Shown here: one piece after another, positions 6,691 to 12,955 of the stretch
How the letters are laid out: each line of letters starts with the position of its first letter
Numbering within the stretch: the stretch's first letter is position 1
From: Methanosarcina sp.
GTDB lineage: Archaea > Halobacteriota > Methanosarcinia > Methanosarcinales > Methanosarcinaceae
Direction of reading: 5' to 3'
DNA: 13,023 bases
Assembly: GCA_013331265.1 (NCBI GenBank)
Contig: DUGS01000121.1
Span: 6,291 to 19,313 of the forward strand
The notes under the pieces: model-generated
Database searches by the model: none
The model's input: the letters and a program-made list of their open reading frames with translations, nothing else
Told to the model about the DNA's origin: nothing
Made by a program: the position numbers and the translations under genes

Positions 6691-6730
6691 GATCAATCGA
6701 GGCTATGGATCAATCGAGGCTATATTTGAT
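6691..6730 (-). promoter_or_regulatory. Core promoter with 17-bp tandem direct repeat upstream of the acyl-CoA synthetase gene
   Basis: gatcaatcgaggctat occurs at 6691-6706 and again at 6708-6723, a 17-bp period. On the minus strand a TATA-like caaatata (6721-6728) overlaps the outer repeat. A start about 25 bases downstream would fall inside the inner repeat, giving a leader near 38 bases. Direct repeats at this place suggest an operator for an unknown regulator. The remainder to 6918 shows only AT-rich sequence. Confidence 0.5.
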
Positions 6731-6918
6731 GCTTTTTTGACCAGCAGGCTGAGGCTTTGTTTCCTAAAATATTTGCCTTGAAATTCTACGTTTTCATCCA
6801 GAGCCGTTCCCCTTACCTAATATAAGCTAGGGCTCGCTGGTATAAATCAATTTCAATATAGAAAACAAGAGGTTTCGTCGGGAATGAGCAGTCTTTTCTT
6901 CATATCTTCTTCAGGTTC

Positions 6919-7275
6919 TCAGTGGTCACAGTACATGCAGATGGCTTTTTCGCATTCTTCGTTCTGGAATTTCCACTTTAGCCCCCAGCGTTTTATTGCC
7001 TGTATTATTTTTACAAAATCTATTCCGCTTTCAGTAAGGTAATATTCGGATTTCGGGGGATTTGTGGAGTCGTCAACTTTCTTTGCGATCATGCCTTCGT
7101 TTTCAAGCTCCGTAAGCCTTTCCGAAAGGATTTTTGGGGTTATGTATCCAAGTTTTCTTTTCAGCTCATTGAAGCGCTTTTCTTTCTTTTCTCCCTTGTG
7201 CAGCTCAAGGAGAATATGAATGGTCCACCTTTTCCCGATGATATTCATGGTCTTATAGACTGTGCAGTCTTTCAT
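6919..7275 (-). CDS. HxlR-family winged-helix transcriptional regulator
   Basis: HxlR (DUF24) proteins are small dimeric winged-helix regulators, often sensing electrophiles or redox state through Cys. This one has 118 residues: an N-terminal helix with C4 in MKDCTVYKTMNIIGKRWT, the signature IGKRWTIHILLEL (13-25), recognition helix region ITPKILSERLTELENEGMI (45-63), and a wing around VDDSTNPPKSEYYLTESG. The N-terminal C4 corresponds to the conserved sensing Cys of the family. The tail adds a compact C-x4-C-x2-C-x-H group (108-118), which could bind metal. There is no Shine-Dalgarno before the ATG at 7275, and a TATA-like run about 30 bases upstream suggests a leaderless message. It is divergent from the Dsr-like gene at 7462, its probable target. 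Confidence 0.88.
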   Translation of the reverse strand: MKDCTVYKTMNIIGKRWTIHILLELHKGEKKEKRFNELKRKLGYITPKILSERLTELENEGMIAKKVDDSTNPPKSEYYLTESGIDFVKIIQAIKRWGLKWKFQNEECEKAICMYCDH

Positions 7276-7461
7276 GGTATAAAGATAGAAACTGTCTGAT
7301 ATATAAATTAGTATCTCTAATATACTGGTATCAAAAGGATACTATTATAAAGCTAAATTTTATAATAAAATTCTTTTAAATGATATGCCGATGTTCAGTT
7401 GCATAGCAGTTTGAGCACACTGTAAAACTCCAATTAAAAAGATAAGGAGAAAGGATCAACC
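7276..7461. promoter_or_regulatory. Divergent promoter region with interrupted palindromes
   Basis: tagtatc (7309-7315) and gatacta (7338-7344) form a perfect 7-bp inverted repeat, and the inner gtatc (7328-7332) pairs with the same gatac over five bases. The left arm overlaps the minus-strand TATA region of the HxlR gene (about 7300-7308). TATA candidates for the plus gene lie at 7342-7352 and 7357-7370. This fits a HxlR operator controlling both genes, by inference. aaggag (7444-7449) and aagga (7451-7455) precede the GTG at 7462. Confidence 0.5.
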
Positions 7462-8121
7462 GTGAAAGACAATTTACCGGAAAAAGGTGCAATTGTTCAG
7501 AGAGACCGTGAGACATATGCAATAGCCCCCCACTTACCTGGCGGAATCATGGACCCCGATACTCTAATAAAAATCGGTGAAGTTGCGAAAAAGTACGGGG
7601 CAGCTGCTCTGAAAGCGACCTCTGCACAGAGAATCGCAATTGTGGGCCTGAAAGAAGAGGACCTTGATAACGTCTGGGCTGACCTTGACATGAAACCCGG
7701 AGCAGCCATAGGGCTCTGTGTAAGAAGCGTTAAGTTCTGCCCGGGCACAACTTTCTGCAAGCAGGGAAAACAGGATGCTGTAAGCCTTGGCCTCAAACTT
7801 GATGAGAAATATCACGGGATGCCGATGCCTTCCAAACTGAAAATTGGGGTTAGCGGCTGTCCTAATTCATGTGCAGAACCTGCGATCAAGGATATAGGGG
7901 TAATGGGTACTGCGAAGGGATACAACCTGATGGTCGGGGGTTCTGCTGCTGCAATGCCCAGGCTTGCCCAGGTTGTAGCAAAGGACCTCTCCGAAGCTGA
8001 GGTCCTTGAGGTTGTTGACAGAATCCTTAACTTCTACAAAACTTCCGGCACAAAAAAGAGGCTTGGAAAGTTTATTGAAGATATGGGTCTGGACGAGTTT
8101 AAAAAGCGGGTTGGGTTGTAA
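7462..8121 (+). CDS. Small dissimilatory-sulfite-reductase-like siroheme/[4Fe-4S] protein (Dsr-LP type)
   Basis: This 219-residue protein has the two halves of the nitrite/sulfite reductase fold. A ferredoxin-like half runs from YAIAPHLPGGIMDPDTLIKI to about 80. The siroheme-[4Fe-4S] half has C93-x5-C99 (FCPGTTFCKQG) and C133-x3-C137 (GCPNSCAEP), the four cysteines expected to bind the coupled cluster. Full-size sulfite reductases are about 400 residues or more and often carry an extra ferredoxin domain. This short form matches the small Dsr-like proteins of methanogens, whose reaction is not settled (sulfite or nitrite reduction and a biosynthetic role have been considered). The GTG start is supported by the two SD-like runs upstream. 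Divergence from a HxlR regulator suggests induction by redox or sulfur/nitrogen oxyanion stress, by inference. Confidence 0.88.
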   Translation: MKDNLPEKGAIVQRDRETYAIAPHLPGGIMDPDTLIKIGEVAKKYGAAALKATSAQRIAIVGLKEEDLDNVWADLDMKPGAAIGLCVRSVKFCPGTTFCKQGKQDAVSLGLKLDEKYHGMPMPSKLKIGVSGCPNSCAEPAIKDIGVMGTAKGYNLMVGGSAAAMPRLAQVVAKDLSEAEVLEVVDRILNFYKTSGTKKRLGKFIEDMGLDEFKKRVGL

Positions 8122-8485
8122 CTTACATTTTAAGTTGCAGATCTTTTGCCTTACAGGTGTTTTATTAAGATTCTGACATCTGATGTTTGACCGCGAGCAA
8201 CTGTGTAGATGTTTCCTCCACAACTCTCAAGCCCTGTTTCCTTTCAGGGCTTGAGGTTAAGATTCTCAGTACTCTGCCAGATCTGAATTCAATATGAAAA
8301 AGCTGGTTTGGAGACTGATATAATAAGTTTATAGCGGTCAGACATATATTAAACGGATTCCAGAATGTTATAATACGGGATAAATGGGTGCCAGTTAAAA
8401 ACAATCAGGGTACTCTGACAAAAAACAGTAGCTAATAAAGCAGTAACATATGCGGTAATAAGTTTGTCAGAAAGGGGATAATTGT
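8122..8485. other. 364-bp gap between the Dsr-like gene and the cupin gene
   Basis: No gene is supported. It contains the strong hairpin at 8226-8255 and several TATA-like runs (gatataataag near 8315, catatatta near 8343, tataata near 8370) that could start transcription of the cupin row. The cupin ribosome binding site aaagggg lies at 8471-8477. Confidence 0.4.
8226..8255. other. Perfect 11-bp inverted repeat (hairpin)
   Basis: ctcaagccctg (8226-8236) and cagggcttgag (8245-8255) pair fully around the 8-base loop tttccttt. It lies 105 bases after the Dsr-like stop and 230 before the cupin start. There is no T tract on either side, so it may be a processing element, part of a small RNA, or a 3'-end structure. 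Confidence 0.6.
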
Positions 8486-8824
8486 ATGAAAGTTATTGAG
8501 ATGAAATCATCACCGGAAAAGCCTAACCCTCACAATGTTAGCGTAAGGATGCTCTATGATACGGAATATGCCCAGGCAGTACATATCGAACTCAAGCCCG
8601 GGGAAGCCTTAAAAAAGCACATCACTCCCACAGACGTCTTTTTCTATATTCTTGAAGGAAAAGGCGTTGTCGAAATCGGCGATGAACAGCAGGAAGTGAG
8701 CAGGGACATGTTGATCGAAAGCCCTGCAAAAATCCCACACAGTCTCCTGAATCCCGGGGATGGAATTTTCAGGGTACTTGTTGTAAAAGCACCGAGGCAG
8801 AAGGAGTCCACTCGCATGCTGTGA
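8486..8824 (+). CDS. Small single-domain cupin protein
   Basis: This 112-residue protein is a single cupin barrel. Motif 1 is PGEALKKHITPTDVFFYILEGKG (H45, G58-G60), and motif 2 is around IPHSLLNPGDGIF with H85. The usual metal set H-x-H-x3-4-E is incomplete: T47 takes the place of the second His and no Glu is at the expected position, so metal binding is uncertain. Cupins of this size act as small enzymes, sensors or binding proteins, and no specific reaction can be assigned. The ATG has a good aaagggg eight bases upstream. The CGGC-domain gene starts 36 bases after its stop, so the two are probably cotranscribed. Confidence 0.82.
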   Translation: MKVIEMKSSPEKPNPHNVSVRMLYDTEYAQAVHIELKPGEALKKHITPTDVFFYILEGKGVVEIGDEQQEVSRDMLIESPAKIPHSLLNPGDGIFRVLVVKAPRQKESTRML

Positions 8825-8860
8825 GATTGAACTTTAAAGGTTGTTAAGGGCTGTTGAACA

Positions 8861-9205
8861 TTGACTGAGAATACAAAGCCAACAAAAATCGCAGTCGTCC
8901 GCTGTGACATTGTCTCAGAAGCCTGCCCGGGCGTAGGCTGCTTTAAGGCTTTCAACGAAAGAAAGTCTCACTTTGAGACCTATGATGAAAATACACAGAT
9001 GATCGCCTTTTTCACATGCGGAGGCTGTTCTGGAAGGAGAGTGTATCGTCTGGTAAATGCCCTCAAAAAATACGGTCTTGATGTTGTGCACCTCAGTTCC
9101 TGCATGCTTATGGAAGACACTTATCCTGAATGTCCTAACCTGGATAGTATAAAAAAGACAATTCAGGATGCAGGCATAAAAGTTGTGGAAGGCACTCATC
9201 ACTGA
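8861..9205 (+). CDS. CGGC-domain cysteine-rich protein
   Basis: The 114 residues match the CGGC domain, named from its central motif, here FFTCGGCSGRR (51-61). Other cysteines are C15 (VVRCD), C22 and C27 (ACPGVGC), C81 (LSSCM) and C91 (YPECPN), a pattern suggesting metal or disulfide chemistry. The family occurs in anaerobic archaea and bacteria and has no settled biochemical role. The best start is the TTG at 8861, since the conserved IAVVRCD strand follows soon after and no ATG is available in this frame. The Shine-Dalgarno is weak (aaggg about 10 bases upstream). It follows the cupin by 36 bases, probably in one transcript. Confidence 0.82.
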   Translation: MTENTKPTKIAVVRCDIVSEACPGVGCFKAFNERKSHFETYDENTQMIAFFTCGGCSGRRVYRLVNALKKYGLDVVHLSSCMLMEDTYPECPNLDSIKKTIQDAGIKVVEGTHH

Positions 9206-9280
9206 ATTTTATATTTTGATAAAAGAGACCTGTTGCAAAGGTATCAAAACGAGCCAGATAAAAACACGGATGAAGGAAAT

Positions 9281-9709
9281 ATGTCTACAGAAGAGAACAA
9301 AGCAATAGTTCGCCGATTCTTTGAAGAGGGCCCTTCTAAGGGAAATATAAATGCTGCTGATGAGTTGCTGTCACCTGATTTCACTTTGCATGTTCCTCTC
9401 CCTGCTTCTCCAGGAATCGAGGGGATAAATGAAGTAATTACCGCATGCAGGGCAGCCTTTGAGCACCTGAATGTTACAATTGAGGATATGGTTGCCGAGG
9501 GCAACAACGTGGCTGCTCGTTTCACAGCTCGCGGCGTACATAAAGGTGATTTTATGGGTCTGCCGGCTACAGGAAAGCCAATAACCATGACTGGTATAGA
9601 GATCTTCCGCATTAAAGACGGTAAGATTGCTGAGTTATGGGGTGAGGCTAATCTCCTTGGTCTGATGCAGCAGCTAGGGATTATTCCTGTGCCTGGGAAC
9701 CAGGGTTAA
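9281..9709 (+). CDS. SnoaL-like (NTF2-fold) ester cyclase family protein
   Basis: The 142 residues from the ATG at 9281 have the SnoaL polyketide-cyclase-like pattern: an N-terminal helix ENKAIVRRFFEEGPSKGN, the strand SPDFTLHVPLP, a central FTARGVHKGDFMGLPATGKPI, and the typical end GIEIFRIKDGKIAELWGEAN. These are NTF2-like cone folds that bind small hydrophobic molecules; the family label covers many unknown activities. The frame is open back to a TTG at 9233, but the ATG at 9281 has gaagga directly upstream and starts where family members start. It lies 75 bases after the CGGC gene and may be read from the same transcript. Confidence 0.85.
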   Translation: MSTEENKAIVRRFFEEGPSKGNINAADELLSPDFTLHVPLPASPGIEGINEVITACRAAFEHLNVTIEDMVAEGNNVAARFTARGVHKGDFMGLPATGKPITMTGIEIFRIKDGKIAELWGEANLLGLMQQLGIIPVPGNQG

Positions 9710-9793
9710 AATTCGCCGTACCTTCTTTAAATTATTTTTTCATCTGAGGTCTGTGGTGAAAATACAACTTAAGAATAAACCAGGGTAATAAAA

Positions 9794-10249
9794 ATGACCA
9801 ATGATACAACTCGGGACTGGAATAACGAAGAAGATGATAATTACGAAGGTGCGGACCCTGAGCTCCAGGATCTACCTCTTCCTAAAACCGACAGCATGCT
9901 GTATTTGATTCTGAACTCTTTAAATCAGAATATAGCGAACTTTAATGCCTATCTAAAATTTAAGAATTATATCTCTGAAGATAGCTTAAATTCCGAGCTC
10001 TTAAAACGAAGCATGGGCATCCACAGAGATTTTTCTGCTCTTTTTTTGCATACTAAAGAAGAACTTGTATTTATTTATCCGGAGCTTCTGGAAAAAGCAG
10101 AAAGAATACTATTTAAAGGGGATGTGGGCACGGATTTCATAAAATATACCTGCAAAATGAGTAAAATAATAGATGATTATAAAAACGTGCTGTACAGGGA
10201 AGGTTATTTACCGGATTTCAAACGGCAGCTAATGTTAACAGATATTTGA
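9794..10249 (+). CDS. Hypothetical acidic, helical 151-residue protein
   Basis: I do not recognise this protein. Residues 1-30 are very acidic and Asn/Asp-rich (NNEEDDNYEGADPELQD) and probably disordered. The rest is predicted mostly alpha-helical, with segments SMLYLILNSLNQNIANFNAYL, SELLKRSMGIHRDFSALFL, KEELVFIYPELLEKAERIL and FIKYTCKMSKIIDDYKNVL. There is one Cys, no signal peptide and no membrane segment. The ATG at 9794 has an agggt about eight bases upstream. A T tract (10250-10256) follows its stop, suggesting it ends a transcript. A helical-bundle protein of the stress region is the most I can say. Confidence 0.7.
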   Translation: MTNDTTRDWNNEEDDNYEGADPELQDLPLPKTDSMLYLILNSLNQNIANFNAYLKFKNYISEDSLNSELLKRSMGIHRDFSALFLHTKEELVFIYPELLEKAERILFKGDVGTDFIKYTCKMSKIIDDYKNVLYREGYLPDFKRQLMLTDI

Positions 10250-10302
10250 TTTTTTTCTACACCTCTTAATTTTTTTATATATCGCATAAACACAAAGGGG
10301 GT
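10250..10302 (+). promoter_or_regulatory. T-tract terminator and promoter/RBS of the ferredoxin gene
   Basis: Seven T at 10250-10256 follow the hypothetical gene's stop, and a second T run (10270-10276) merges into a TATA-like tatatat. The Shine-Dalgarno aaaggggg lies at 10294-10301, nine bases before the ferredoxin ATG. The closeness of TATA and SD implies a very short leader or read-through from upstream. Confidence 0.45.
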
Positions 10303-10310
10303 CAATTTTC

Positions 10311-10676
10311 ATGGTAAAACGGTTAATTATAAAAATCGATGAAGAAAAATGCACAGGCTGTGGAAAATGCGTTACACCCTGTGCTGAAGGCGCCATTCAA
10401 ATAATCAACGGAAAAGCAAAAGTCGTATCCGAAGAACTCTGTGATGGTATGGGCTACTGCATTGGTATCTGTCCCGAAGGTGCTCTCTCCATCGAAGAAA
10501 GGCACACAGTTGAGTTTAACAGGGAAAAAGCCGAGTCCCAGCCAAAAAAGAAAGACATCTCTATCCGTTGCTTCCAGTGCGGAGCCGGAGAGGATACCCA
10601 CTATCTCATGCCCCTCAGGCACAACATGGAGAGCATCTGGGTGTGTACTCGATGTCTTCCCCGCTTGATCCATTGA
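10311..10676 (+). CDS. Ferredoxin with an altered second cluster site and a C-terminal zinc-knuckle
   Basis: This 121-residue electron carrier has a first [4Fe-4S] motif KCTGCGKCVTPC (C14, C17, C20, C24). The second site is CDGMGYCIGICP, where M47 stands where the second Cys would be, leaving C44, C50 and C54. This CDGxGxC form recurs in some anaerobe ferredoxins and could hold a [3Fe-4S] or a labile cluster. After a Lys-rich linker (75-83), two CxxC pairs, CFQC (87-90) and CTRC (112-115), make a probable zinc ribbon. The ATG is well supported by the G-rich SD. A partial second copy of its last 16 codons lies at 10751-10804. Partner enzyme unknown; neighbouring hemerythrin and AhpD-like genes suggest redox stress. 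Confidence 0.88.
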   Translation: MVKRLIIKIDEEKCTGCGKCVTPCAEGAIQIINGKAKVVSEELCDGMGYCIGICPEGALSIEERHTVEFNREKAESQPKKKDISIRCFQCGAGEDTHYLMPLRHNMESIWVCTRCLPRLIH

Positions 10677-10692
10677 TAATATAGCTTGCCAT

Positions 10693-10730
10693 AAATTAGT
10701 CCTCTTGAGCGCAGCGAAAAGGACACCGTC
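10693..10730 (+). repeat. Dispersed intergenic element, copy A
   Basis: The stretch begins aaattagtcctcttgagcg and continues cagcga...aaaggac. It shares a 19-base identical start and a cagcga core with 12956-12998. gtcctctt and aaaaggac can pair with one mismatch around gagcgcagcg. It lies between the ferredoxin stop and the orphan 3'-end copy. Confidence 0.6.
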
Positions 10731-10731
10731 C

Positions 10732-10751
10732 TCCCGAGACGGGACTCGGGA
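10732..10751. terminator. Perfect 7-bp hairpin at the edge of the ferredoxin 3' duplicate
   Basis: tcccgag (10732-10738) and ctcggga (10745-10751) pair fully with an acggga loop. Its last base is the first base of the duplicated segment. No T tract follows, so terminator activity is uncertain. Confidence 0.5.
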
Positions 10752-10804
10752 TGGAGAGCATCTGGGTATGTACTCGCTGCCTTCCAGTTTTGATTCATGG
10801 CTGA
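10751..10804 (+). pseudogene. Orphan 3' end of a second ferredoxin gene
   Basis: This segment encodes MESIWVCTRCLPVLIHG followed by TGA. It aligns codon by codon with the last residues of the ferredoxin (from 10626: MESIWVCTRCLPRLIH). The first 17 bases are identical apart from none; thereafter most differences are third-position changes (gtg/gta, cga/cgc, tgt/tgc, ccc/cca, atc/att), with one clear replacement (Arg to Val) and a read-through of the old stop by one residue. This is what the tail of a once functional paralogue would look like, not a fresh duplication. Everything before the shared ATGGAGAGCATCTGGG is gone, replaced by the intergenic element and hairpin. Confidence 0.65.
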
Positions 10805-10816
10805 TTTCTTACTTTT

Positions 10817-11371
10817 TCACTCGGACTTCACATATATATCTCTGAGGCTGTGCAGTAACATATGGAACTCCTCATGTTTTCCTGCACCTATTTCTTCATT
10901 TTCTATAACCTCAAAAGAGTCAAGCAGCTTCTCCTGCACTCCCGGCCCAAGGTAAGTATCAGCTATTGGGAAAAGGTCGTCTTCTTCTTTCTCGATGTGT
11001 AGAGTCAAAAGTTGAATATATGCCCTTGAGTTCTCTACCATTGCCGAGCCTTTTCTGTTCCATTCCTTTCTGGAAACTGCCTCTTCTATTCTGCTGACAC
11101 GCTCTCGTCCCTGTTTGTGTTCCTTCAAAAGAGAACCGATTAGTTCTTCTGCTCCTGGGATTCCTGCCTTTTTTATTTCAGGGAAAAGATATACCTCTTC
11201 CTTTGCGTGATGGCATCTGTCAACGAAGACTTTCATGAACTCTACGAGTCTCTCAAGGTGCTCCTGTTCGACACTCTTTCCTGACTCTATATTTGTGCAT
11301 ATGCTGTCAAGGATTCTGAGCATCAATTTGACAGCCCTGTGTTCTTCTTTCAGATCGTCGGCTGGTCTCAT
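10817..11371 (-). CDS. Hemerythrin HHE-domain protein
   Basis: Hemerythrin-like proteins bind a diiron centre for O2, NO or peroxide handling, or iron sensing. The 184 residues form a four-helix bundle with the expected ligands: H11 in LKEEHRAV, H54/H55 with E59 in RCHHAKEEVYLFP, H85 in LKEHKQG, and H125 with E129 in LTLHIEKEEDDLFP. All seven usual positions appear filled. The C-terminal part (about 140-184) adds helices with FEVIENEEIGAGKHEEFHML. The frame opens four codons earlier at a GTG (11383), but the ATG at 11371 has ggggag just upstream and is the likelier start. A TATA-like run near 11430 on this strand fits. It is divergent from the AhpD-like gene, consistent with an oxygen or peroxide defence pair. 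Confidence 0.87.
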   Translation of the reverse strand: MRPADDLKEEHRAVKLMLRILDSICTNIESGKSVEQEHLERLVEFMKVFVDRCHHAKEEVYLFPEIKKAGIPGAEELIGSLLKEHKQGRERVSRIEEAVSRKEWNRKGSAMVENSRAYIQLLTLHIEKEEDDLFPIADTYLGPGVQEKLLDSFEVIENEEIGAGKHEEFHMLLHSLRDIYVKSE

Positions 11372-11559
11372 TACTCTCCCCACTCTTTTATTAATATTTA
11401 GAAACGCGACTTCGTTCCTGTTTCTGGCTATATTTTATTCTCTTCCAGTCTGCTTTTTTGCGAGCTCGCATTTTAGAGCTTCAGGAATAGATAAATAATC
11501 AGGAGTAAATAAATAATATGCACATAGATATTAATGACTTTAAATGGGGGTTAACAAGT

Positions 11560-11922
11560 ATGGAAGAGCATAAAGACCTGGAACATGAAGAATTGCTGGA
11601 AAGTATGAGTGAGAAACTGGGATTTACTCCGCATATTCTTGAGATACTTGGATGTCTTGACAGTGAATCCCTGAAAAAATATAACAGATGCAATAAGAGG
11701 TTGTTGTCAGACGGTGCCCTGCCTGCAAAGGTTAAGATTCTGATAGCACTTGCAGTTGTTGCATCCAAGCAGTGTGAAAGGTGTACTGTTGTACAGATGC
11801 AGAGTGCCCTCAAGAATGGCGCTACCAAAGAGGAAATAATGGAAGTTATGGACGTCATATTCATAACCTCGGGGGCGCCGGCCGTAGCAGCTTGCAGAGA
11901 TGCGCTGAAATTACTCAAATAA
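11560..11922 (+). CDS. Carboxymuconolactone decarboxylase / AhpD-like protein
   Basis: The 120 residues from ATG 11560 match the AhpD-like alpha-helical family, which includes alkylhydroperoxidases and small disulfide reductases. The helix PAKVKILIALAVVASKQCERC contains the redox pair C72-x2-C75. The AhpD motif's His three residues after the second Cys is replaced by Gln (Q79), so proton relay would differ. KNGATKEEIMEVMDVIFITSGAPA is the typical second half. An in-frame ATG at 11518 would add 14 residues; it has an aggag 12 bases upstream, while 11560 has ggggg nine bases upstream and gives the usual family length. Divergent from hemerythrin, likely in peroxide or thiol defence. Confidence 0.82.
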   Translation: MEEHKDLEHEELLESMSEKLGFTPHILEILGCLDSESLKKYNRCNKRLLSDGALPAKVKILIALAVVASKQCERCTVVQMQSALKNGATKEEIMEVMDVIFITSGAPAVAACRDALKLLK

Positions 11923-12086
11923 AACTGAAATAAACTGAAATATAAATTGAAATAACTTCAGATCTGGAACATTTTTTCTGGATATTTCCGAGAACAGAAA
12001 CGTTTTTTTGCATGAGATGTCGGTATTTTTCTCTTATGCATTTCTTTTTCGAAACTGTTTTAAGATATTAAATCCAAGATTCCCAC
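11923..12086 (+). promoter_or_regulatory. Terminator and promoter region before the TrmB-type gene
   Basis: T tracts at 11972-11977 and 12003-12009 probably end transcription from the AhpD-like gene. An AT-rich run at about 12058-12072 (ttttaagatattaaat) sits 15-28 bases before the ATG at 12087 with no Shine-Dalgarno, which suggests a leaderless transcript. Confidence 0.45.
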
Positions 12087-12941
12087 ATGCAGAATGAACG
12101 GCTCCTGCAGGAAATCGGCCTTAATGCTTATGAAGCAGCTGCCTATCTTTCTTTGTTGAAACTCGGTGTTTCCGAAGCGAGCGCCGTATACAGGGATTCT
12201 GAGGTGCCCTACGGGAAAATCTACTCTGTCCTTGAGTCCCTCACTGGAAAAGGTTTCGTGGAAGTCCAGGCGTCAAGGCCCAAAAAGTTCAGGGCTGTAG
12301 ACCCTGAAATCTCTCTGGACACTATTTTTGAGAGGAAAAAAGCCGAAATCGAAAGAGAAATGGCGGTTTTAAAAGGCTCTATCGAAGAGGCAAAGCAGGC
12401 CCTGAAAGCTGTCCCCACTCAGAAGCGGAAGGATGAGATCTTCTGGACAACCGCCATTACAGAATCCGAAATAAAAAAATTTGCTGTTTCTATTTACGGA
12501 GAAGTTAAAAAATCGGTATGTATCATTCCTCCGGTTTTTGGAATTCCTATTGTTTTCCACCTGCTTCCTGAAATTACAAAGGCTATTGACAGAGGAGTTC
12601 GTATCCGGCTTATGGTCTCCCCTCGTTTCGGGGCTCTTACCTCCATGCTTTCCAATCAGGAGGGAGAAACCCTCGAAAAACTGCAAAGAGGGCTTGATAT
12701 AAGGCTGGTCCAGAACTTTAACTCCTGTTTTGGGATTGCTGATGACAGTGTGGTTGTCCTTTTCCAGCCCCATCCGGCAGACAGAGACAGGGTGCTTTCA
12801 GTCGTGAAAATCCGGGACAGCGGCCTTGCAAAAAACCTGAACGAAGAGTTCGAACTTCTATGGAGTATAGGAGAGAAGCTTGACCTCCAGAAAGAACTGG
12901 AAGAAACACAGAGCCAGAGGAAGAGGAATCTGAAAAACTGA
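12087..12941 (+). CDS. TrmB-family transcriptional regulator
   Basis: TrmB-type proteins are archaeal regulators with an N-terminal winged helix and a C-terminal effector domain, best known from sugar and central-metabolism control. This 284-residue protein starts with the family signature GLNAYEAAAYLSLLKLG (11-27), followed by the helix-turn-helix ending VPYGKIYSVLESLTGKGFV (40-58) and the wing SRPKKFRAVDPE. A coiled-coil linker runs about 80-108. The effector part begins near FWTTAITESEI (119-129) and contains the strand-rich CIIPPVFGIP and RGVRIRLMVSP, similar to the phospholipase-D-like fold of the family. The sugar-binding extension of longer TrmB proteins is not evident. No sugar transporter lies next to it, so targets are unknown. 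Methanosarcina uses members of this family for energy metabolism; this one cannot be matched to a named protein here. Confidence 0.87.
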   Translation: MQNERLLQEIGLNAYEAAAYLSLLKLGVSEASAVYRDSEVPYGKIYSVLESLTGKGFVEVQASRPKKFRAVDPEISLDTIFERKKAEIEREMAVLKGSIEEAKQALKAVPTQKRKDEIFWTTAITESEIKKFAVSIYGEVKKSVCIIPPVFGIPIVFHLLPEITKAIDRGVRIRLMVSPRFGALTSMLSNQEGETLEKLQRGLDIRLVQNFNSCFGIADDSVVVLFQPHPADRDRVLSVVKIRDSGLAKNLNEEFELLWSIGEKLDLQKELEETQSQRKRNLKN

Positions 12942-12955
12942 AAAACTCCTCTTCT

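Noticed and set aside
7497..8404. Minus-strand open frames over the Dsr-like gene and its downstream gap
   Set aside because: Most lie antisense to the siroheme protein; the part in the gap has no SD, motif or sensible composition.
10323..10798. Minus-strand open frames across the ferredoxin and its duplicated tail
   Set aside because: They mirror the ferredoxin coding sequence and cross the repeat element without any protein motif.
12087..12941. Sugar-binding TrmB with an adjacent transporter operon
   Set aside because: No transporter gene is in the window and the sugar-binding extension is not visible.
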